Shown here one piece after another: positions 1 to 5,743 of a stretch of 7,528 nt of DNA. Source of the DNA: Bacilli bacterium. Its GTDB lineage: Bacteria > Bacillota_I > Bacilli_A > ML615J-28 > CAG-313. Numbering within the stretch: the first letter of the stretch is position 1; each line of letters starts with the position of its first letter. The notes below the pieces were generated by a model that was not told the origin of the DNA, made no database searches, and saw only the letters and a list, made by a program, of their open reading frames with translations. The translations under genes were made by a program, and so were the position numbers. The DNA is taken from the NCBI GenBank assembly GCA_900752975.1, contig CAADXH010000099.1:1-7528 (forward strand). Reading direction: 5' to 3'.

Positions 1-13
1 CCCCTTCGTGTTT

Positions 14-19
14 TATAAT
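14..19 (+). promoter_or_regulatory. Possible -10 box ahead of the first microprotein ORF
   Basis: A perfect TATAAT lies 31 bases before the start codon at 51. Any -35 element would fall outside the window, so the promoter cannot be confirmed. The equivalent place in the second repeat copy reads TATGGT (171-176), so only the first copy may keep a good promoter. Confidence 0.3.
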
Positions 20-50
20 GACAGCGTAAACAGAAAGGAGATGAACTTCC

Positions 51-134
51 ATGAGAAACAAATTCCACAACTTTATTGAAAACTTACTTAGCTTTTATGC
101 AAACTTTTTCACACACAGATTTTACCCTATGTAA
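51..134 (+). CDS. 27-residue microprotein, copy 1 of a tandem pair
   Basis: I do not recognise the family. The frame opens with ATG at 51 and ends with TAA at 132-134. A GAAAGGAG ribosome site (33-40) sits 10 bases upstream, slightly far but strong. The peptide begins MRNKFHNFIENLLSFYANF and ends in RFYPM. It is rich in Phe, Tyr and Asn, with hydrophobic residues every three to four positions (F5, F8/I9, L12/L13, Y16, F19/F20), as in an amphipathic, possibly membrane-binding helix. It has no cysteine and no signal peptide. Support for coding comes from copy 2 at 212-295: same length, no insertions or deletions, 19 of 27 residues identical, several differences conservative (R/K, L/I, F/L), and four codons that differ only synonymously. 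Function is unknown; a membrane microprotein, signalling peptide or small toxin are all possible. Confidence 0.55.
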   Translation: MRNKFHNFIENLLSFYANFFTHRFYPM

Positions 135-211
135 TATGCAGTTGTCCCACAAACAGATCTTGCAGAACATTATGGTAATAGCCATAGGAAAACGAAAGAA
201 GATAAACTTCC

Positions 212-295
212 ATGAAAAATAAACTTCACAACTTTATTGAAAATATACTTAGCTTTTATGCAACTTTCTTCACAAGAGGATTTTATCGTTTTTAA
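212..295 (+). CDS. 27-residue microprotein, copy 2 of a tandem pair
   Basis: This is the second copy of the frame at 51-134, displaced by exactly 161 bases. ATG is at 212 and TAA at 293-295. The peptide begins MKNKLHNFIENILSFYATF and ends in GFYRF. By hand count 67 of 84 bases match copy 1, and the core HNFIEN-x-LSFYA is unchanged. The ribosome site has decayed from GAAAGGAG to GAAAGAAG (194-201), so translation may be weaker than for copy 1. The frame ends three bases before the convergent MmcQ-like gene, and I see no terminator between them. Function is unknown. Confidence 0.5.
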   Translation: MKNKLHNFIENILSFYATFFTRGFYRF

Positions 296-298
296 ATA

Positions 299-673
299 TC
301 ATTCAATACTTTCCTCGATTCGCCCATCCGTCAAATCATAACTCATATCAAGAAAATCTAATATCTTTGCCTCCTGGACTGTCCCATCCAGAAGAATTGT
401 GATCCAATTACTTTTATCCATGTGATATCCCGGCAGGAAGCCTTTCATGTGTGTCATAACACTTATCATATCCGGCTTACATTTTACAACCATAATATCA
501 ACCCTATCTTTTGTATCCAATCCGATTTTAAAGCCTTCCAAATTCATAAATACTGCATACCATTTTCCATTGTCATTACGAAGTATTGCACTATCTGGTA
601 AATCATTCCACAGATATTCTGGAATTGTTCCATATTGTTTTTTTACATATTGAAATATAGTGTCTCTGTACAT
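299..673 (-). CDS. MmcQ/YjbR-family protein
   Basis: The 124-residue product matches the small MmcQ/YjbR (CyaY-like fold) family in length and motifs. KWYAVFM lies at about 37-43, followed by the strand IGLDTKDRVDIMVVKC, PGYHM at 81-85, NWITILLDG at 89-97 and a C-terminal helix with SYDLT near 111-115. Members are cytoplasmic and often annotated as DNA-binding proteins, but their molecular role is poorly established. The start at 673 is preceded by AGAGG (684-688) ten bases upstream, and no other in-frame start is nearby. AT-rich sequence at 716-726 contains overlapping TATGAT boxes on this strand that could be its -10. The peptide operon's terminator lies upstream of it, so it is probably a separate transcription unit with no link to the peptide system. 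Confidence 0.85.
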   Translation of the reverse strand: MYRDTIFQYVKKQYGTIPEYLWNDLPDSAILRNDNGKWYAVFMNLEGFKIGLDTKDRVDIMVVKCKPDMISVMTHMKGFLPGYHMDKSNWITILLDGTVQEAKILDFLDMSYDLTDGRIEESIE

Positions 674-785
674 ACTGTGTATACCTCTGATCCTGTAATT
701 TCATATTTGAATATAATCATATCATATTTTCCTCATATACAGTTATTTAAGATTTAGCGTATTACTATTGGAATGCTCAAAATAA

Positions 786-834
786 AAAGATGCAGAAATG
801 TATAATTGTTGATAATATACATCTCTGCATCTTT
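786..834 (-). terminator. Rho-independent terminator closing the peptide operon
   Basis: Arms 786-803 and 817-834 form an 18-bp stem, or 19 with the A804-T816 pair, around a loop of about 11 bases. The one non-complementary position is a G-U pair in minus-strand RNA but an A-C mismatch in plus-strand RNA, so the structure suits minus-strand transcripts. On that strand the stem runs into TTTTTATTTT. It lies about 240 bases past the exporter stop codon and ahead of the MmcQ-like gene, insulating the two. Confidence 0.85.
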
Positions 835-840
835 GGGATT

Positions 841-944
841 TTAACTTTCATGTACAGCATATTCCGCACTAATATGGAGGAATATTATCCTATTTAAGTT
901 TCATACGGCACACCATACATAGAATAATTAGAATTAACCTGCAT
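841..944 (-). pseudogene. Possible remnant of a small gene (start and end fragments)
   Basis: On the minus strand, 944 down to 894 encodes the short peptide MQVNSNYSMYGVPYET before a TAA. In another frame, 870 down to 841 encodes SAEYAVHES and a stop just before the terminator stem. The first looks like an authentic N-terminus and the second like an authentic C-terminus, as if the middle of a gene had been deleted. There is no good ribosome site, and both pieces are short enough to be chance. The call is speculative. Confidence 0.2.
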
Positions 945-1074
945 GATGCAAATTCTCTCTATTTTTCTTTTTTATCGACAAGCATCTAATAATATTTCAC
1001 ATTTTCTGCCAGAAATAATACTTTTTGTCCCAAAAGCAAAAAAGACTTGCTACTCTGAAAAGATTTTCTTATAT

Positions 1075-2781
1075 TTATTCTGCTTTTTCCAACATAACAT
1101 TTAGTTCATCACTTTTCCCTACCAAATCATCATATCTCCCTAAATCTGCAACCACTCCCTCCTTCAGTACAACGATCTGATCCACTTTGCTCAATACCTC
1201 TTTCTTATGTGTTATCACTATCACTGTTTTGTCTTTTAGCCGAGTATCAAGCAGTCCGTTTATCTGCTGTTCTGAATAAGCATCTGTGTTTGAAGTAGCT
1301 TCATCAAATATAATAATCGGCTTGTCATGCACCAATGCCCTTGCAAGGGCTATTTTCTGCTTTTGCCCGCCGGAGAGCATTGCCCCATTCTGTCCTACCA
1401 CATGATCTAAGGAAACCTCTTTTATAAAATCTTCAAGTCCGCTGTCCTTGCAGGCAGCTTCTATCACCGTATCATCTATTTGTTTATCCAGACAGATATT
1501 ATTCCTTATTGTGTCATTGAATAAATAGATTTGTTGGCTCACAACTGATACCATATTTCGGTATTCTGGCAATGGCAGCTCTGAAATATTTTCTGCTCCC
1601 AACAGTATTTCACCACTTGTCGGCTCATACATTCTCGTAAGAAGATTGATGATTGTCGTCTTTCCCGAACCATTGCGCCCAATTATAGCTGTCTTGCTGG
1701 ATTTTGCAAATAATATATCAATATTCTTCAAAATGCACTTATCCCTTTCATACACAAAAGAAACCTTCTGCAATCTCAAATCATTTGGACATAGATCCGT
1801 TTTCTTTCCATTATCCGTTTCTTCTTCCAATTCCATAAACGCATAATATCTTTTTGTTGACGGAATAATCCCTGATAACAGGTATCCTATATTTAGGATT
1901 GCAGAAATCGGTCCGGTAACATAAGCACTATATGTAATGAAAGCGAACACACTACCTACTGAAAGTTTCATATCAAACACTAAATTTGCGCCCAGTATAT
2001 ATAACAATGTAGAAAGAAACTGTACCATGATACTATCTATTATCGTATTCCACTGCCCTAACATATTCATCTGCTTTTGTTTCTCTATAATATTGTTCTG
2101 GTTAAGTACAAACTCCTCATGCTTTTTATCCAAGATATTAAACAGCTTGACTTCTCGTACCCCTCCAACAGTATCTCCAAACCATTTTGCGTACTCCTGA
2201 TTCCTTTTTATGAACTCGTCCATAATCTGTTTTTGCTTTTTTGCAAAGTATTTCATTACCACACACTTAATAGGTATAAACAGAAGAACCAGTACCGTCA
2301 TTCTGAAATCTATTATGAATAAACCTATTATGCCGCCTGTCATGCTAAACGCCTGCGTAATTACGAAAAAAACACTGCTGTCAGCAATAGATGTCATCTG
2401 GTTAATATCCGTGTTGATATTATTCAAAGTCTCCGCATAGTTTGTGTTATTGAAATAGTTTACCCGCAGCTTCATAAGATGTGAAAAAGACTGTTCCGAA
2501 AGAAAATATTGTATCTTTGCTGAAATATCTACACGTTTCTTTTCCTTGACTATATCTATGAGGGAATTTATAGTGTAGATTACCATAGACACCAAGACCA
2601 GCTCTATCAATAATTTCTTATTTCCGCCAATAAAGCCATCGTCCATGATTCGCCTGCTGATCAGCGGAACGCATAGATTTAACCCGGTAGAAACAAGCAA
2701 ACAACCGACAATTACAACTATTGTTTTTTTGTATCTGCCTAGTAACAGAAGTAATCTTTTTACAGCCTCTTTGTTATCCAT
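1075..2781 (-). CDS. ABC transporter, half-size exporter (fused membrane and ATPase domains)
   Basis: The 568-residue product is a type IV (ABCB-like) half exporter expected to work as a homodimer in the cytoplasmic membrane, using ATP to export the matured peptide. Hydrophobic segments near 20-41, 57-78, 136-157, 160-178, 250-268 and 275-305 make up six membrane helices. The nucleotide-binding domain follows from about 335: Walker A GRNGSGKT (368-375, K374), Q-loop SQQ (Q416), signature LSGGQ (469-473), Walker B IIIFDE (D493, E494), and H-loop His525. The D-loop reads SNTD instead of the common SALD. All catalytic residues are present. It has no N-terminal C39 peptidase domain, so it should not cut the leader itself. 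The start overlaps the protease stop by 8 bases, which implies translational coupling. The substrate is inferred from context only, and it may also supply immunity. Confidence 0.93.
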   Translation of the reverse strand: MDNKEAVKRLLLLLGRYKKTIVVIVGCLLVSTGLNLCVPLISRRIMDDGFIGGNKKLLIELVLVSMVIYTINSLIDIVKEKKRVDISAKIQYFLSEQSFSHLMKLRVNYFNNTNYAETLNNINTDINQMTSIADSSVFFVITQAFSMTGGIIGLFIIDFRMTVLVLLFIPIKCVVMKYFAKKQKQIMDEFIKRNQEYAKWFGDTVGGVREVKLFNILDKKHEEFVLNQNNIIEKQKQMNMLGQWNTIIDSIMVQFLSTLLYILGANLVFDMKLSVGSVFAFITYSAYVTGPISAILNIGYLLSGIIPSTKRYYAFMELEEETDNGKKTDLCPNDLRLQKVSFVYERDKCILKNIDILFAKSSKTAIIGRNGSGKTTIINLLTRMYEPTSGEILLGAENISELPLPEYRNMVSVVSQQIYLFNDTIRNNICLDKQIDDTVIEAACKDSGLEDFIKEVSLDHVVGQNGAMLSGGQKQKIALARALVHDKPIIIFDEATSNTDAYSEQQINGLLDTRLKDKTVIVITHKKEVLSKVDQIVVLKEGVVADLGRYDDLVGKSDELNVMLEKAE

Positions 2782-4210
2782 CTTCTTCCTCCGTCAGTTT
2801 CGCTTCTATAATATGATATATTTTCTCAACATCTTTTCTGTCAATCAGTCCAGATATTTTTTTCTCAATCTTTTCTCCTTCAAAAGAAAACCGGACAATA
2901 TTTATATCTCCCTCATTGCAAAGACTGATCTGTACATCACAATCAGGATATACTTTCAAATATTTATCCTGTTCTTCCACCGGAATGCACCATATGACCA
3001 AATCACTCTGTTTATAAAAAGTCTGGCTCTCTATAAAATTTTTCCAAGCATCAATATCTGATACTGGCTCCGGCATATATTCTAATGCATATAATACACA
3101 CTCCGGCTCCATTCCTATTGTATATGCGTTATAACCACCATTAGCAAATGCCCTCTTTAGTTCTGTGAGTATATAGAACTTGTCTATTACATCTTCCACT
3201 GCCAGTATCACTACCGGAACTTCAAGACCATTTCCCTGATAATGATTATGCTTAATTTGCCGTTGCCTTGTTTCCTTGCTCCAAATGAACCCCTGAACAT
3301 CTATATTATGAATATCCTCATGACCAAGATATATTAAGTTCTTATTCCTTATATCCAAATTTTCTAATTCTGCCATAGAATAAGCTATTACAGTATCTAT
3401 TTTCCCCTGTATTTCATCATACACCCCTGTAACTGTTTCAAAATAATACTCTGCCCTGCTCATAGTTCCTCTGCCCGATATATACGCCCTGTAAATCCAG
3501 TCCGGCTCATAACTATCCACTGTCATTTCAATATGGCTTTGCTCTTTAGCATATCTCTTTAATTTTACTATATCGAGAGTTTTGTCATTGCTTAGTTTAT
3601 TTGCAATCAATGCACATATATAAGGAGCTGCATAGCTGTTACTCGGTGAAGTTTTGTGTTCCTTATTTTCTAACATAATTATATGTTCTGAAATTGTAAC
3701 TGTATCTATCCCTAAATGTATATAATCTTTGGAATAGGATAGAGGACTTTCCACATTTGCAACACCTATAACATTAGTAAAACTTGCCGGGAAAGTAAAA
3801 TATCCTATATTCGATATAGCCGCAACAAATACCAGTCCTTTATATGTATACCTATTAATTAGTTTTTTTAAAATATCTTTTTCTTTAAAATGTGTAGTCC
3901 CCAAACTAAGATTGACAATTTTTATATTATTTTTGCAACACCATTCTAAAGCAGGCTCTAGCTTTTCAACCCCACCTGTTCCGTTCTGATTAAGAATGCG
4001 AATACTGTTAAACACAGCATCAGGACAATACTTTTCTATTATTATAGCACATATTGTACCATGAAGAAAATCACTAGCTTTCGACATCGAGCGTTCTTCA
4101 ATAAAATCATTATTTTCATCCACTTCAAACCGATTTCTAATTTTTTTCCTATCCAATAGCTTTTCATTTAATCCGCTATCTATTACAGCAATTTGAATTT
4201 CAAGACTCAT
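2774..4210 (-). CDS. S8 (subtilisin-family) serine protease with a TIGR04066-like C-terminal region
   Basis: The product has 478 residues. The catalytic domain (about 1-235) starts at once with IAVIDSGLN (Asp11), followed by FLHGT (His50), the substrate-strand motif VNLSLGT (99-105), the oxyanion Asn in AAISNIG (Asn134) and SNSYAAP (Ser192). The complete triad suggests an active enzyme. There is no signal peptide or propeptide, so it should act in the cytoplasm, probably cutting the modified precursor. Residues about 270-450 are not subtilisin. They align with the neighbouring TIGR04066-type protein, e.g. VPVV-x-x-A (331), DKF (343-345), GGY (358-360), TIG (364-366), C371 and MPEP (379-382). 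The start is ATG at 4210 with AGAGGTG (4215-4221) just upstream. It is the fifth gene of the operon, after a 123-base gap, and it overlaps the exporter gene. Protease assignment is firm; the role in leader removal is inferred. Confidence 0.9.
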   Translation of the reverse strand: MSLEIQIAVIDSGLNEKLLDRKKIRNRFEVDENNDFIEERSMSKASDFLHGTICAIIIEKYCPDAVFNSIRILNQNGTGGVEKLEPALEWCCKNNIKIVNLSLGTTHFKEKDILKKLINRYTYKGLVFVAAISNIGYFTFPASFTNVIGVANVESPLSYSKDYIHLGIDTVTISEHIIMLENKEHKTSPSNSYAAPYICALIANKLSNDKTLDIVKLKRYAKEQSHIEMTVDSYEPDWIYRAYISGRGTMSRAEYYFETVTGVYDEIQGKIDTVIAYSMAELENLDIRNKNLIYLGHEDIHNIDVQGFIWSKETRQRQIKHNHYQGNGLEVPVVILAVEDVIDKFYILTELKRAFANGGYNAYTIGMEPECVLYALEYMPEPVSDIDAWKNFIESQTFYKQSDLVIWCIPVEEQDKYLKVYPDCDVQISLCNEGDINIVRFSFEGEKIEKKISGLIDRKDVEKIYHIIEAKLTEEEDG

Positions 4211-4333
4211 ACCGCACCTCTACAAATAAAAGGACATAAATCTCAATCAACCTACTTTTTGATAGAAGATAAACGCCCTTATTACATACTATTGACTATA
4301 AAATAACAGATTCCGTTTTAGTCTTAAAACTCC
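4211..4333 (-). other. Gap dividing modification genes from protease/export genes
   Basis: This is the longest gap inside the operon. Just past the carrier-like gene's stop, bases 4294-4303 and 4316-4323 can form a bulged stem (GACTA plus an AAAA/TTTT block). It has no U-run after it, so it is not a convincing terminator. It could be an mRNA processing or stability element, and I found no clear internal promoter. Confidence 0.3.
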
Positions 4334-4606
4334 TTAATCATCTTTCTTTTGAAGTACCTCACAAATAATGTTTGTGACATTATCTAGTGTATTAAATTTC
4401 CCCTCTTGTATATATGAGGACGGAATCTGCAAATTAAATTCTTTCTCAACAGCATACAAATAAGCAACTACATCTCCCGGCAATAATCCCATTTTACTAC
4501 CAAAGAAATTATCAGTGCAATAACTATCCTGAATCTTGCTTTCATCTTTCTGAAATAAATCAAAAAAAACTTTTTTGACTTTAGCCCTTATATTTTCAGC
4601 ATCCAC
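4334..4606 (-). CDS. Acyl-carrier-related peptide maturation protein lacking the carrier serine
   Basis: The 90-residue product has the length and helical pattern of an acyl carrier protein: an N-terminal helix (about 2-20), a central block, AVEKEFNLQIP (52-62) matching the usual helix II ending, and a last helix (about 74-86). At the position of the DSL motif the sequence reads GLLPGDVV (40-47), with Pro43 where the phosphopantetheine serine should be. A normal carrier role is therefore unlikely, and it may be a scaffold or binding partner. From memory it fits the NCBIfam 'peptide maturation system acyl carrier-related protein' family found beside CcpM. The start is GTG at 4604-4606. It lies 17 bases after the TIGR04066-type gene. 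Confidence 0.8.
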   Translation of the reverse strand: MDAENIRAKVKKVFFDLFQKDESKIQDSYCTDNFFGSKMGLLPGDVVAYLYAVEKEFNLQIPSSYIQEGKFNTLDNVTNIICEVLQKKDD

Positions 4607-4612
4607 ATTCTT

Positions 4613-4619
4613 CTCCTCC
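4613..4619 (-). promoter_or_regulatory. Ribosome site deciding the GTG start of the carrier-like gene
   Basis: The minus strand reads GGAGGAG here, with GGAGG ending 8 bases before GTG (4606-4604). The nearby ATG codons at 4608 and 4602 are out of frame and open only a very short frame, so GTG is the supported start. Confidence 0.7.
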
Positions 4620-4623
4620 CTTC

Positions 4624-5730
4624 TTAACTTACAGTTCCAAAATCACTTTCACTCAGTTTATTTACAATATAACTATACATCTCTAAAGCACTTGTAACGT
4701 TCAACGAGTTGTAAATTGGGATTTCAGTATCTCTCTTTAAATCCTCTATCCTTTTATCCACCAAGTCTGCACCTGTTGTTATAAAAGACAATTTCTTTTC
4801 TTCTTTGCTCCTTGCTACATCAAAATGTTTGTTTGCCATGTTAAAGCAATCAACCTGCATATCTAACTTATATTTTGATGATGTCTGTATCATTTTAAGG
4901 AAACCGGAATCATAACCTTCATATGGAACACACATGATAGCTGTATCTGGTCTAACGGCATTTGCAATCTCAAAGGCAGTTATGCCAAAATTATTTGTAA
5001 TTGTTTCATTGAATACCATTGTGGCTCCCGGCACACCAATAATAAAAATATCGGGCTTTTCCTGTAGTTCAATGCTTTTACAAATTCGATTGAACCATAC
5101 AATCTTGTCAGCTTCACTCAATTGATTTGCGTACATAAATTCAGGTATTGCATGAAAACCAAATAACTCACAATATTCTTTTGTTCCAATCTGGCTAACT
5201 TTATATCCTTCTTCCTGCAGAAATTTTCTCAGCCCTAATTGCACATCAAATTTATTAGTATTTTCAATAACACTGGCTACAAAGACCACTGGAACGGATA
5301 ATGGTATAATTTCATGCTCAAATAATTTATCTGTATCCATTCTCCGATTTGTAAGAACAACACATTTTACGTTCTTTTTTTTACACGTTTCTTCTGCTTC
5401 TTTCTTCTGTTGCTGAGAAATATTATATAAAAAAATAACATTTTTCCCACATTCTGCTGCAAGTTTTACTTGTGGCATTATAAATGTATCAAAATCACTA
5501 GATGACTCACATACTAACAAATCATCAAAATTTATTTCACTTATTTTCTTATCTGAGATAACAATCCCTGTATTTTCTCCTCCATATGCATATGCAGCAT
5601 CTTTTCCTTGTAATCCATAACCAATTGGAGACACGCAAGCCACAATTTCATGGTTTAACAACAACTCTCTATTTCGTACAAGAGAAGCACATTCTGCATT
5701 ATAAGGGAAAATTATAGCTTTCCTTTTCAT
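4624..5730 (-). CDS. TIGR04066-type peptide maturation system protein
   Basis: The 368-residue product matches, as I recall it, the NCBIfam 'peptide maturation system protein, TIGR04066 family', which accompanies CcpM radical SAM enzymes and Cys-rich precursors in clostridia; its biochemical role is not established. It is soluble, with no signal peptide or membrane segment. The N-terminal part (about 1-140) has repeated alpha/beta units, such as KAIIFPYNAE (4-13) and KNVIFLY (96-102). A second alpha/beta domain starts at VPVVFVASV (146-154), followed by NKF (159-161), EEGYKVSQIGT (173-183), IPEF (195-198) and IIGVPG (230-235). This resembles a Rossmann or degenerate P-loop layout. Thirteen extra N-terminal codons extend to 5769, but ATG at 5730 has the good ribosome site. 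The radical SAM gene stops 13 bases upstream. The same domain seems to recur in the S8 protease. Confidence 0.85.
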   Translation of the reverse strand: MKRKAIIFPYNAECASLVRNRELLLNHEIVACVSPIGYGLQGKDAAYAYGGENTGIVISDKKISEINFDDLLVCESSSDFDTFIMPQVKLAAECGKNVIFLYNISQQQKKEAEETCKKKNVKCVVLTNRRMDTDKLFEHEIIPLSVPVVFVASVIENTNKFDVQLGLRKFLQEEGYKVSQIGTKEYCELFGFHAIPEFMYANQLSEADKIVWFNRICKSIELQEKPDIFIIGVPGATMVFNETITNNFGITAFEIANAVRPDTAIMCVPYEGYDSGFLKMIQTSSKYKLDMQVDCFNMANKHFDVARSKEEKKLSFITTGADLVDKRIEDLKRDTEIPIYNSLNVTSALEMYSYIVNKLSESDFGTVS

Positions 5731-5735
5731 AATAT

Positions 5736-5741
5736 CTCCTT
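5736..5741 (-). promoter_or_regulatory. Ribosome site deciding the start of the TIGR04066-type gene
   Basis: The minus strand reads AGAAGGAGATATTATG; the AGGAG core (5736-5740) lies 5 bases before ATG at 5730. The upstream in-frame ATG at 5769 lies inside the radical SAM gene and would make an atypical N-terminus, so 5730 is preferred. Confidence 0.75.
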
Positions 5742-5743
5742 CT

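Larger units (their letters stand above)
33..295 (+). repeat. Tandem direct repeat (161-base period) carrying the two microprotein ORFs
   Basis: Bases 33-134 and 194-295 align without gaps, from the ribosome site through the stop codon. The shared stretch GAxCTTCCATG lies between ribosome site and start in both. Weaker similarity extends upstream into the TATAAT/TATGGT region. Similarity stops after the second stop codon. Because the window starts here, further copies may lie to the left. Confidence 0.7.
674..1074. other. Intergenic region without an intact gene
   Basis: This 401-base AT-rich stretch separates the exporter gene from the MmcQ-like gene. It contains the terminator hairpin at 786-834, the likely promoter area of the MmcQ-like gene (about 690-780), and a possible minus-strand gene remnant at 841-944. 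A short inverted repeat TGCAT-G-ATGCA lies at 940-950. I see no RNA gene or insertion-sequence ends here. Confidence 0.6.

Noticed and set aside
33..295. CRISPR-like or mobile-element repeat
   Set aside because: There are only two long, 80%-identical copies without regular short spacers, terminal inverted repeats or a transposase; a duplicated small gene explains them better.
790..897. Plus-strand 35-residue frame starting inside the terminator stem
   Set aside because: No ribosome site precedes it, and it runs through the terminator hairpin; it is most simply explained as chance.
1035..1051. Short hairpin AGCAA/TTGCT just after the exporter stop as a terminator
   Set aside because: Only five base pairs and a weak T-run; the 786-834 hairpin is far stronger.
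2645..3061. Plus-strand open frame of 138 codons across the exporter/protease junction
   Set aside because: It lies antisense to two well-supported genes, has no ribosome site I can see, and its translation has no recognisable motif. The other plus-strand frames opposite the operon and the MmcQ-like gene are the same kind of shadow.
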